Below are positions 47,891 to 58,107 of a stretch of 64,000 nucleotides of DNA, one piece after another (the stretch's first letter is position 1; each line of letters opens with the position of its first letter). Source of the stretch: Moniliella sp. 'wahieum'. Its lineage: Eukaryota; Basidiomycota; Moniliellomycetes; Moniliellales; Moniliellaceae. The notes beneath the pieces are model-generated. The model did no database searches and was not told the origin of the DNA. It saw only the letters and a program-made list of their open reading frames with translations. Both the position numbers and the translations under genes were made by a program. The DNA lies in NCBI GenBank assembly GCA_003971905.1, contig RSEE01000052.1, forward strand, positions 1 through 64,000. Reading direction: 5' to 3'.

Positions 47891-48015
47891 TTATCGGTGG
47901 CAGTGTCGGAGTCGTTGGTGGCCTGGGTGGAGAGGGAGAGGTCGTCGCTGTCGGAGGAGGGAGGGCTGGAGGGCAGAGGGAGGCGTGCGGGGCGGGCAGG
48001 GCAGGGGGAGGGCAT
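41915..48015 (-). CDS. Very large coiled-coil protein with acidic N-terminus (unidentified)
   Basis: Family not recognised. The start at 48015 (MPSPCPARPARLPLPSSP) is followed by a run of about 20 Asp (GTC repeat on the plus strand, 47827-47890), then AHAIVRAVRQSRIARPSLAR and a long Ser/Pro-rich disordered region. From about 46780 to 43000 the product is almost continuous coiled coil: ELADAQTKLTQAQAAQALDQ, an uninterrupted Gln/His/Glu-rich heptad region of about 400 residues (46500-45400), then ALAERETARSEWEDKL, LVLAFEARLESAEARL, LDELERLGG and MELPGLAGRLDVAERAALEA. Near the C-terminus an intron at about 42773-42696 precedes a Ser/Thr-rich region and a last coil (LRVRDLDNAVVSLEAEKRQA). About 2000 residues once seven or more frameshifts are bridged. 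Such architecture suits a scaffold or tether (spindle pole, polarity or Golgi), but nothing in the sequence decides which. Confidence 0.7.
47827..47890 (+). repeat. GTC trinucleotide repeat (poly-Asp on the minus strand)
   Basis: About twenty GTC units with one or two interruptions. Read in the coiled-coil gene as a long aspartate run. A matching GAC run occurs at 58321-58385 in the Sec7 gene. Confidence 0.9.
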
Positions 48016-49647
48016 GGAGGGGGGGCGGGTGGGGAAGACGAAGGTGGCCCGCGAGTCGACGGCCGGTGGGTGGGGTGGGGTGGGGGTGGGGGTGGGGCGC
48101 GCTGGGAGGCAGAGAAGCAGCAGGAAGCACCCTGGGCGTCCTGGGCCGCCTGTCTGCCGGACGCGACGGCCAGTGCCTGAGACCAGCCACAGCAGCGCCT
48201 GCAGGCACCGCACACCGCCGCCCCGCCTGGCACAGCAGCACACGCCCGCCCAGCCAGCCCAGTGTCCCGCCGCGGCCTGCCGCTGCGCTGAGCGCCGACG
48301 GGTGATGCTGGCGTGCTGCTGGGCAGCCGCCTTCCCCGCTGGCTCAGGCGCCATGCCTGGGCGGCTGCGCCGATCGGCAGCCGGGCACCCGCCCCCAGCA
48401 GAAGGGGAGCCCGTGGGGAGCGGGTGGGGCAGTAGGGTTGGACGCAGCGCCTCTGTGCTACTGCGGGGGCCTCCGCATGGAAGACTGGGCCAGTGCGGGC
48501 GGGTGGGCGCTGGCTGAGCATGCAGGAAGTGAGCACGGCGGCAGTGTCGCATGTCAGTACTCACTAACTCGCACTGAGACTCGGTCTGACTCTGCATCAG
48601 CAGGTGGAAGTGTGGCCTGGTGCGACCCACCGCCGGCCACCGCACAGCTCGTCCGCGGCTGTTCCGCGCTCCCTGCTCTCTGCCACACCCGGCGCATCGG
48701 GCCAGGGTGCCTGACGCATCCATCATCCATCGTCAATCACACACCATGCCTGAGGCGAACAGTGCCCCCAACGGGTATCATGCAACCATGTATCACCGGT
48801 TGACAAATTACCTCTGTCCCATCAGCTCCTCGATGGTCCAACGGCTATGATGTGACGCTCTCACTGCCCCCGCAGGAACCGTCAAGACCCGGGTTGACTC
48901 CCGGTCGGGGAACTTTTTGCGATCCAAAGCACTATCTTCTCCCCTTTGTCCCTCAGGCTTCAGGTGCACCCATCGATATCTCATCCATTCAGCCCCAGCG
49001 CGGCTGTCCCAGTTGGCCTTCATCCGCATCCAGCACAGTCGATGAGCTCCTAGGAGGAGATACCCAGTCCTGCCACCCTGGCCTCCCCCATTTATTTCCC
49101 ACCGCGAACCAAGGGCAAGGGGGACGGATTACGTACGCGACGCCCGTGCACTGCGCCCCTGGGTTGGATGGGTGGTGTGGAGCACCGCCCCCTCCACCGC
49201 CTCCACCGCCTCCACCGCCTCCACCGCCTCCGCCACCCCCCCCCGCCCCCTTTGCTCCCCACGGGGGTTTGCTGTGTGGTATATATACCACCCATCCACC
49301 GCCTCCCCCCCCCCGTCTGGTTTTTGCTCCCACGCGGCCGCTCTCTCTCCCTCTCACCACCCGACCCTCTGGGACCTGGCCTGTCCTGGCCCCTCAATAT
49401 ACCCCACCGTCAGCCTGCTGCGTGATGTCTACCCCGGCTTTGGCCCCGCCTCCCCTCTGAGAATTGATTCTACAACCCGTGCGGCCCATCCCAGGGCATC
49501 TGCAACCTCCCTTTCCTCTCCCCTTGTCGCTGTGCTCTCGATACCAACCCCCCCGCTCCTCTTCTTCCCTCCGACGCACACGAACCCCTCCCTCTGACCG
49601 TGTACCCACCCCTGTGACGAGTGACGAGTGACACGTGACGACGCGCC
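48016..49647. other. Divergent upstream region of the WOPR gene
   Basis: 1.6 kb between the divergent coiled-coil gene and the WOPR regulator. It contains a CCGCCTCCA repeat (about 49190-49235), GTATATATACCAC at about 49279 resembling a TATA element, and a pyrimidine-rich leader 49300-49600. Long frames here arise from the repeat. No separate gene is called. Confidence 0.5.
49189..49236 (+). repeat. CCGCCTCCA tandem repeat
   Basis: About five 9-base units, followed by a C run. Located in the probable promoter or leader of the WOPR gene. Confidence 0.8.
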
Positions 49648-51366
49648 ATGTCTCTGCCCCTTGCGTCTGAAAATGCGCCGTCCAGCTTCTCGTACAAGTC
49701 CTCCTGTCCCCCCCGACTGCCTTTACCCTGATTCCCCTTCCCCTCCGGCGCCCAATACTGGTGCTTCTTCGCGCCCCCGCCTCTCTACGTCCGGTACATC
49801 GGTACCTCGGGCGGGAGTGCTGCGTCCACGGAGCCGATTACGCTGCCTACGTGGCACGGCTACGTATCGACGACGCAGGATGCGCTGATGCTGATTCAAG
49901 CGTCCAAGCAAGGTCTGCTACCCTCGTATGCAACGCCGTCTCAAAGAAGAGGAGCGCGCCCACCTCATCTGTTCCGGGCAGGTCTTCATCTTTGACGAGG
50001 GGGAAACGACGGTTCGACGATGGACCGATGGGTTGGCTTGGAGTCCCAGTCGGATCCTACAGAATTTCCTGGTACGTCTCCCGTCCTTTTTTTTGCCTGG
50101 TCGGGGCACGTGGCACGTGGAAGACCCAACCCAGCTGACCAGGCAGGCGTCACCCGTCGGACAATGCCATGTAGGTGTATCGTCAAGTCAACAAGAAAGC
50201 TCGTGCCCGCCCTCGTAGTTCCCTGGAGTCCCCACGAGAAGCTGAACCGCGCTCTCCCCTCCAACTCGAAACGCAGCCCCTCTCTGATGCGGAGGAAAAA
50301 GCAGCGTCCCGTTCGCTTCGAACCTTTCAACCCTCCGCTCCCGACGCTGGCACTGCCACCGCCACCGCCGAGAGCAAGGGGAATACCCGACCGATCCACC
50401 TTTTCCCCATCCCAACTGGTGCGATCGCTTATGCGCCCGCTGCCCCGTTGCCCAACGGTGAAAGGATCCCATCGCTTGGTCCGGCTTTGAGTTCCGCGCT
50501 GCCCCTGGCGCCCGCGCGTCCGCCTAAGCGCAAATCTACGTCTTCTCGCTCTTTGACCACTCCACCAGTTCCAATCCCTTGTTTGTCGAGAATGGGCTGT
50601 ACAAAAAGTACGTGCGTTTGATTGTCATGTTCTTCTCCTGTGCGATCCCAGTCACGGGGGTGCTAACCTTGCTCGTCATTGTCCTTCTCTTTCCGGCCTT
50701 TTGTTGTTGTTGTTTTTATCTGTTGGGCCTGCAGACCATCTCAGTTGGCGCGAGTGGTCACCAAATCATTTGATCGCATACTATACCCTGCAGGACGTGC
50801 AATTAGGTCGGCTGCCACGCCCGTCGTCCCAGGCGGACCTGTGCTCGCTGTCAGTTTCTCAAGACCTGCTCAAGGCCGCCTTGGACCTCCGCTTCCCGCC
50901 CAAGGTGACTGAGACCGAAGGAACGTTACACTACGTGGGCGAAAGCGAAGTGGGCGATATTCCCGCCAGCTTCTTACCGGATCTGGAAGCCTGGCTTGGT
51001 CCCACGCCATGGCCCTCGCCTTCGCTATCCCAATCCCCAATCTCAATCGCAATCGCACTCGCAATCGCCGCATTCGTTCGATCCTGTCGTGACGAGCTTA
51101 GCGTTCCCCTCCTGTCCTGCGGCGCTTGTACCTGATCTGCGTCGGCATCTGCTTCTGCTTCTGCCTCTGCCTCTGCCTCTGCTTCTGCCTCTGCACCTGC
51201 ACCTGCGCCGCACCAACCATTTCACAACACTGCACCTTACTTCCGATCGCGGTTTTTCTCCTACTACGATCCCACCCTGTCCCGTCCACGTCCCCCCCGC
51301 ACCCGCCGGGTCAATTTTGTTTCCCCCCTCGGGCCTGCCTGCGGATTTCTGGCCCAAGGAGAACTA
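49648..51366 (+). CDS. WOPR-domain transcriptional regulator (Gti1/Pac2, Wor1/Ryp1 family)
   Basis: Fungal-specific DNA-binding regulator; homologues (Wor1, Ryp1, Sge1, Gti1, Pac2) control morphological switching, conidiation or host-related programmes. The start at 49648 gives MSLPLASENAPSSFSYKSS. WOPR box part 1, in shifted frames: LPTWHGYVSTTQDALMLIQA, SKQGLLP, RRLKEEERAHLICSGQVFIF, DEGETTVRRWTDGLAWSPSR, ILQNFL. An intron begins at about 50069 (GTACGTCTCC) and ends in CAG/TAG before VYRQVNKKARARPR. A Ser/Pro/Ala linker leads to WOPR part 2: FVENGLYKK, an intron 50608-50734 (GTACGT...CAG), TISVGASGH, HLIAYYTLQDVQLGRLPRPS and SVSQDLLKAALDLRFPP. Frame repairs at the A runs 50603-50607 and 50763-50765 each need one more A. 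The C-terminus is low-complexity (TCTGCC repeat at 51140-51200) and its end is uncertain (51366-51465). Confidence 0.9.
51140..51205 (+). repeat. TCTGCC hexamer repeat
   Basis: Degenerate (C/T)TCTGCC units within the 3' part of the WOPR gene. Depending on frame they encode Ser/Ala or Leu/Pro runs. Confidence 0.75.
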
Positions 51367-51466
51367 GGGTACAAAATCCCATCCCTTCCTTTGGCATTTC
51401 CTTTGACCGGTAGACGGCCTAGGGGCCCCTGCCCCATGCCAAGCCCTTCCAGTCCATTCTAGCCCC

Positions 51467-52240
51467 CTTCCAGTCCCGCCTCCCGCCCATTCCAGTCCAT
51501 ACCTTCCCGTTCGGCTGTATACCGTGTGAAGCTCCCCCCCCCCTGCCGACCGTATTCCTTCTGGCCCGAGCGCCCCCCTTGATCTCTGATCTGTGTATAC
51601 ATCAAATTTAGTTGCGGCCGTCCTGTCGCTTGGCATGGTGCATTGATTGGCTCCAGGTGTGGCCCGTACGCAGTACATCCCACCTATAGACCTAGACCCA
51701 CTGAAAGTAACGCGCCCATTGCGTTCCTTTCCTTTTTGGGTTCTTGACACGTTTTGGCATGGGAGACGGGTGCAGAAGAGAAGAAATAAGCTCGACTACA
51801 GTCATGTCCAGTCACAAGTCACTGCAGTAGGGAATGTGCATGCCGTGCTATTCTATTGTATAGTTCCTCGCTGTTGATGGCCGCGCAATCGCGTACTTAC
51901 ATGGACATTCTCTCTTGTAGTGTGTTTTGAGTTTTCTCGCTGCCTTCCAACCCAACCACCGTCCAAATACAGAAGAGGTGTAGAGCGCGGTGGTGAAGAG
52001 GAGGCGCTCGCCAAAACACCGAGATGCAACTCCGCCCTTGGTGGTCCCGCTTCACGCTTTTCATCAGACGCTCCCAGCCGGAGATGCGGCCTCGGCGTAG
52101 CGGCCGAGTGGCGGGTTGTCGTAGGTTATGCTTGTGGATGCGAGGAGGGAGGGAAGAGGCGGTGTGACATGTGGCATGCGACATGTGAACGGGTTAGCGA
52201 TGAACTTTGCATCCTCCATCTTCCGTCCTAAGGCCAAAGA
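51467..52240. other. Intergenic, no gene recognised
   Basis: 3' flank of the WOPR gene. CCCATTCCAGTCC-type repeats lie at about 51440-51505. No coding features. Confidence 0.5.
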
Positions 52241-52415
52241 TCTATACTGTAACCACAAATCCTTGAGACAGAGATATTAGGAATGAGACAACAACGAAAC
52301 TACGATGTATCTAAACCGAGCCCCGTTCATCCGGCGTGTGCTGCCTGTTGCTTAGCGCCAAACCCGTTTAAGGAACAAGGGGAATCGCCAACAGGAAATC
52401 AGGACCCTCTGATGC

Positions 52416-52555
52416 CCGTCATCCGTTCCCATACCCTCCGAGGAAGCGTGTCACGGGCGGGCGCCGCCAGGGGGCCCGCCCTGGGGTTTTTGGGGTACAA
52501 TCCCTTAGGCGACGGTAGGTCGACTCACGGTAATTTTGGGCTTAGGCTGGTTGTC
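52416..52555 (+). repeat. Left inverted arm of the element
   Basis: Pairs with 53757-53892 in reverse complement. It includes a GC-rich inner palindrome (GGGCGGGCGCC...GGGGGCCCGCCC). Confidence 0.8.
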
Positions 52556-53756
52556 GTGCGAGCGAACGTTGGCAGGCGGGCCAGCGGAGCTCGTACTCTC
52601 CCCCAAGTCTCAAGGAGGCGAGCATTAGCCGGCGGGCCAACAGCGCCTCTACCCCTTGGTTTCTCTGCTCTCAAGATGGCTTTGACTCGCACCCCCGACG
52701 CTCGAAGGAAGGAGGGGCGTGCGAATGAGAAGAGTTTGGAACCGCGCCTCGACGCTCGAAGGAAGGAGGGCGTGCCAAGTATCCAAGTACCCAGCCCCGT
52801 TCCAAGTTTGGTCGGCGCAGGAAGGAGTTTGACGCCGACCGCATGCCCAAAGACCGAAGGAGAAAAGGGCATACCTCGCGATTGCTTTACCGTAGAAAGG
52901 AGAGATGTGCGCACGGGTATAAGCGTACACTCCTTCACCCCCTCCCCCATTGCTGAAAGAGAGGGAAGCCCATCCATGGAAGGCGTGCGGACACGCCTTG
53001 TGAAGAGGAGCGTAATGTCACGGGCTGCGGCGGATACGAGATGGTCCGACCCAAGCTAAGGCCCGCCTGCTCCGCACATGCCAAGTAGAGCGTGCACCGC
53101 AGGCCAATCAAGTGTGATGATGGTTGGCTAAATTAAGTATCGTGGCCGAAGGGCCATGCTCCGCGCGACAATAGTCGCCCCCGCCCAAGTCCAAGTCGGC
53201 CGGCCTAAATAAGGCCACCGAGCTTCCAGTGCCGTGGCGGCATCTGCCGTCCCGTCCCCGTTTCCGTTTCCTTTCTCGGTCGCGCCTGTGGCGACCAACC
53301 CCGCTTTTGACATGTCTTCCTTTCTACTACACCCCCTCTTGTATCCGTTTCCCTTTGATCCTGCCTGTACCCCTGGTTGATGGGAACTTTTCCCCCCCAC
53401 CTTCCATTCTCGTCATCCTCTCGTCTCCACTTTCGTCCCTTTCCCGCCTATCCTGTCCGACTCCTGCCCGCTTTCCAGCCAATTGATCCAGTACAGGCAG
53501 CTCCTCTTGTTAGCGCCCGACATCTCCTCCGACCTCGTCCTCCAGCCCTTCGTCAGTCCAATCGCGCGAGCCCTCCTTCGGTCGCGGCGATTCCCAGTCC
53601 CAGTTAAGGCAGTGTTTGTCCGCCGCTGCCTCCTCCCGTCCCTAAGTCCCGGAGGCTTCAGACACGTTACTACGGCCCAAGCCGGTGCAGACGCAGCCTT
53701 GCCACACGTGCAGCCGCCCCACCAAAGGCCTCTCCTCGTCCCTAGCTCCGCTCGGA

Positions 53757-53892
53757 CACCCAACCAGCCTAAGCCCGAAACTACCGTGAGTCGACCTACC
53801 GTCGCCTAAGGGATTGTACCCCCAAAACCCCAGGGCGGGCCCCCTGGCGGCGCCCGCCCGTGACAAAGCGCGTGTGGATACGGATGAACGTG
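53757..53892 (-). repeat. Right inverted arm of the element
   Basis: Reverse complement of 52416-52555 with scattered substitutions. The match weakens but continues outward to the ATCCGT motif. Confidence 0.8.
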
Positions 53893-54095
53893 GTAGATAT
53901 CCGAGCGAGGAACCATCTTCATTGAGATTCAGTATACTCAGTGTACTCAGTATACTAGTCAGTTTATACTGTAACCATATCATTGACAGAGCTTAGGTAT
54001 GAGACAACGAAACGCTTTGCCTAACCTGACCTTCATTCGGCGTTTGTTGCTATTGTTGCATGGCAGCGCCGTCTAAGGAACCAGGGAAATCGATG

Positions 54096-56204
54096 TAAGG
54101 CCTAGTAAGTCTGAAGTACTAAATTCGTTCAAGTGCGTACTACTTCTGGATTCTGAGACTATAGTAAAGCTTCAAGTGACTATTCGTGACTAGTGACTTG
54201 AGAGGCCTGGGATCTGAGAGAGAAGGGCACTCGGGTTCCTAGGTCAGTGACGTACCCCCCCGCCGCATTTGCCCGCATCTTTCCAATTGCAGCCTGGGTA
54301 CCAAACGGATACCAAAAGGGCACCTGCGCTCGGGCGCTCGTCGGACCGAGCCCCGAGATGAAGTGGGGAAAGGGAGTGGCACTCGTCGCGCTGACAAGGC
54401 AGTGAGGGGGGGGGGATTAACTTAACTAACCGTCGACCGTGACTATCTTCTCTTTTTACAATGTGTGGCTGAAATGCACACAAGGCTACTCGGTGCTCCG
54501 TCTGAGTACTCAGTATTCCTCACAGAATGCGTCCTGGGGGGCGGCAGATGAGAGCGGTACGATGAGGGCGCTTTGGGCAGATGCTATCGTAGCACACGCC
54601 ACTGGCACAACACCCACACAACGACAAAAGAGAGAGCTCAGCAGATTGTAGGTGCAGAGTGTATTGCTGGTGGCCACAACCCCCCCCATCCCACGCTTTG
54701 TTTTCTCTCCTCGGCTCGGCTGGCGGCGATGCAGGGAGGGGCCGAGGGTAACGAAGAGAACGTGCTAAGTGCTGCGGAGGTTAAGTGCTGCGGAGGGCGG
54801 AAGAGGCGGAGCGGAAGCGCCGAGGGAGAGCGGAGGTGCGTGCAAGGGCGTCTCTTGGGCAAGCGCTACCTCAGAGTGGGCTGTGGCACCGCGGCGCACA
54901 ACACAGGACTATAGCCATGCCTCGGCCGAGGGCAGGGGGGAGGTGTGTGAGCTGGAAGGGGCGGCGCCATCAATGTTAAACGTTAAACGTGTTAAATGTT
55001 ACTACAAGCGCTGCTGCGCAGGCGCGGGGGCAGTGGCGCCACTGCGCGGCCTTGGCTGCGTCGGCGTGCGTTGGGCGTTTGACCAGGGAGGGTAGCGACC
55101 AGCGCACCTGCCAGGGCCATGCATGGGCCTGCACCACAGGACTGCCAGAACGCATAAGGCTACCACGCCAACCACGCTGCCTCGGCCGACCCAGAAGACA
55201 CGGTGTATATCTCCAGCGCATTACCCGATGCAACAAGCGGCACAAACCCAGCCAAGACCCGCAAACCGAACCAACCAACCCCCACAGAGACAGACCATTA
55301 CAGGACGCAGCACAGACACAACGGCTGGCCTGCCGGCTGCCTGCAGTGGCGCGCCGCGTGCCATGGTTGCGTGTGCCATTCTCCAGGCGAAGGCAGTAAT
55401 TAAGCACTCCGGGCGTGGCCACTCCGTTGTTGGCGCAGGAGGTGCGCTGCACAAAGACACCGCCCTTGCATGCGCATGTGCCCCCTGCATTCTATGCACG
55501 CCGGCCGCAGAGACACACAGCCATCGCAATAACGCGATAAGACATGGGCCAGTTGCACTGTGCAGACCTGCACCCGACTCCTCTCTGTATCGCGACACCC
55601 GCCCTGCCCGCACCTGCCGCATCAGGGCATCCGTGCATTAGGCAGCCTACGCCGCATGCGCTATAAGACCTTAGGCCCTAGGCCTTATAGGCTGTAACCC
55701 AACAGCGTGTTGAGCACCACATGGCACCATTGGCCGCGGGAAGACAACAGCAGTGGCAATGGCAAAGACAGACTGCCATGCACGCCACGCTATTCCCGCA
55801 CCGCACCCATAATTATATGCTCATTCATCGCTCGTCTGTGTTCAGTATCAGTGTAGTTCATGGCGGTTATGCATGATGGAAATGTCCACGTCCTGTCCTC
55901 AGCGCCCTCAGCCTTCGCCCCTACACTCTACACCCCCCCACCCCCACCCAGCTCGGGGGCTCTCATCAATCATCACTCGTATCACTCATCCCTTCTTCTT
56001 CCTCCCTCGCTCGCGTCGCCTCCTTCTCAAAGCACCCCTCAGCCCCCGGCTCTCCTAGCCTGTTCCCTTCTGCCCTCCACCTCCCTCTTTTCTCTCTCCC
56101 ATCCCACATCCAGCATCTGCTTCCTACCCGCACCCGCACTCCCGTCGCTTTCCATCTCTCTATCCACGCCCCCACGCAGTGCACGCCTCGCCCTCATCGC
56201 ACCA
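54096..56204. other. Intergenic, no gene recognised
   Basis: Includes a TGA+CTAG heptad at about 54189-54201, TAA+ACGT heptads at 54973-55000, a palindrome AAGGCCCTAGGCCTTAT-like sequence at about 55665-55690, and a promoter-like AATTATATGC at 55810 before pyrimidine-rich DNA leading to the next gene. Frames of up to 172 codons have no recognisable features. Confidence 0.45.
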
Positions 56205-56825
56205 TGGCTGTCCACTCCCCGGCGCCGCCCTCGCACAGCCACCCCTGCCTATCTGTTGCCGAGAACGAAACCTGCAGCACCGACACACTCTCTGTCTCGA
56301 CGCCCCAGACCGAAGACAATAGGCCGCAACTAAGCCAACTGCCGACCCTCCCCGCAAGCCAACGCTAGCCAACGTATTTGGTCTTCCTGCTCGCCCCGTA
56401 CGCGGCCGGCATGTGCCATTGATGAGCTGCAAGCGCTATTGGATCGTTTGGAGGGCGTTCATCCTCCCCCTCCTCCCCCATCGCCACCGGCACTGCCCCT
56501 GCCCCTGCCTCCCTCTCCCCCAGCACAAGACGGCACGCTAGGAAGGCCGCTTGTCCTTGCTCCGGTAGGCTCGCCCAGTCCCCTCCCCCCGCCGGACGGA
56601 GCAGGACGGCGCGGTTCGGCCGCGTACCGATTGGCACTGTTGTGTGCGGCCGGCCCACCTCTGAGTTCGCCTCCTGCCATTCCGCTTCCTCTGCAGCCCG
56701 GGCAAGAAGTGCTGTCGAGCGCATGGGGGTACGATGAGTCGGACGGACCGCAAGATAAGACGCGTTCCATTCTCCAATGGCGCCAAGAGGTGTTTTTGAG
56801 CCACGGACACGAATGGGAGCGCTGA
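56205..56825 (+). CDS. Unidentified Pro-rich protein
   Basis: Not recognised. The ATG at 56205 lies after a pyrimidine-rich leader (CATCGCACCATGG context). The first frame reads MAVHSPAPPSHSHPCLSVAE and STPQTEDNRPQLSQLPTLPA, then stops at about 56367. A second plus frame carries on with AIDELQALLDRLEGVHPP, a Pro-rich stretch, AAYRLALLCAAG and a conserved-looking end DGPQDKTRSILQWRQEVFLS before a TGA at 56823-56825. One indel or a short intron would give about 205 residues. Predicted largely disordered with a short helix. Function unknown. Confidence 0.5.
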
Positions 56826-58107
56826 GTGTCCGGACTTTACCCGGGGAAAGTGGAGGAGAGGCGGTGTTGGCGTATTTGTATATGGCTCTCTTTCCCCTTT
56901 CCCTTGATCCTACATGTACATCTGTACATCTCCTGTGGATATTATGTACGCACGGTTTTCTCGGTTTCGTCAATTGTACCCTCATCGGCATCGCTTTTGT
57001 TCCTGTTATCATTTCCATGTCTCATCTCCATATCATCCCCCCGCACCATCTACATCCTCTCCCACATTTCTTATTTCCATCCTCTCCATTATCCGGTCTC
57101 CATCCCCGATCGTTGTTCTCTGGCTATACAAAAGGGAGATCCGAATAACCAAACACACACCATATATATATGCTTCGCACAACAGGGATGCGAGCAGACA
57201 CAGTGTAACGGATTCATTCATATGCCTCTACTCTCTCTTTTACCTTTTCTCGGACGTCTAGTCGTTTCGCAGTGTACAGAGACTTGTCCCTCCAACCACA
57301 TCCATATATTACTTGCCATATAGGCCATTTGGGGCGTCACGACCCCATAGCCTCTTTCTCAGCCCATCATCGCAGTATTAGGAATGGCCAATGACATCCA
57401 TCCTACCATACTAACGACCACTATAACGACCACTTCTCGTGCGGGGGGTGGTGCGATCCCAGTCTGTCTTTGTGCATTGTCGGTACGGCAGCTGGAAAAG
57501 GGTGATGGGCAAAACCGTCCTATGTATACAAGTCTTCAGTATCATCGCTGGAAGGGGTGGGAAACACACGCTGTGCAGTATTTAATCCGTCCGCATCCAG
57601 GTTTCCCCTGTGGCTGCAGATACCAGAACACCAATACCACGGGGGAGGGGGGGGTAAGAAAGGGGGGTTAAGTAGGAGGTGAGGCAAAGCAGGGGAGAGG
57701 AGAGTGGTGCGCACTCGCACGTGCTGGCAGGTCGCGAGACCAGTGGCTAGGGTTAGTCGGGGCGGCCGCCGCAGCTGAAGGGGAACCGAAAAAGAAACAG
57801 GAAATGGAACGCAGATGGAAAAGTGGCAGTGCTTACATGATGGGTGGGGGGAGGGCGAGTGGCGCCGTGCGGGGGAGGACAGCGGGGACATGTGACATGT
57901 GATGCATGAGGGGGCAGACGCGTGGGTTATGAGGTGGGAGGTGATGGGATGTGATGGCGGGTGGATGTGATGGGTGCGACGAATGCGATGGCTGTGACAC
58001 CTGGGATGATGCGATGATGCGCTCGTGGGCGTCGGCAGCGCGTAGACGGCTGTGCTCAACACATCTCCTCCTGCTCTTGCCTGCGCCTCGACCGCCGAGC
58101 AGCGCCC
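56826..58107. other. Intergenic, promoter of the Sec7 gene
   Basis: AT-richer than the surrounding genes at 56870-57350, then G-rich. ACATGT/ATGCAT heptads at 57886-57910. No gene. Confidence 0.5.

Larger units (their letters stand above)
52241..54095. mobile_element. Repeat-bounded element: direct outer and inverted inner repeats
   Basis: Two diverged direct repeats of about 130-150 bases (52241-52393 and 53964-54095; both begin with TATACTGTAACCA and share ATGAGACAACGAAAC-like and TAAGGAAC segments) enclose two inverted arms of about 135 bases (52416-52555 and 53757-53892). The inverted arms match closely over GTCACGGGCGGGCGCCGCC, GGGGCCCGCCCTGGGGTTTT and GGCGACGGTAGGTCGACTCA. The 1.2 kb interior has a duplicated CGACGCTCGAAGGAAGGAGG unit (52697 and 52751) and no transposase or reverse transcriptase that I can see. 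A non-autonomous transposable element, or two copies of one element in opposite orientation, are the simplest readings. Confidence 0.6.

Noticed and set aside
47820..48536. Long alternative frames over the GTC repeat
   Set aside because: A trinucleotide repeat keeps all three frames open. The poly-Asp frame is preferred because it runs into the coiled-coil protein.
52283..53059. 258-codon open frame inside the repeat element
   Set aside because: It runs across the inverted arm and the duplicated CGACGCTCGAAGG unit and shows no transposase, reverse transcriptase or other protein motif.
54989..55641. Overlapping frames of 130-172 codons
   Set aside because: Similar lengths on both strands, no domain and no clear initiation context.
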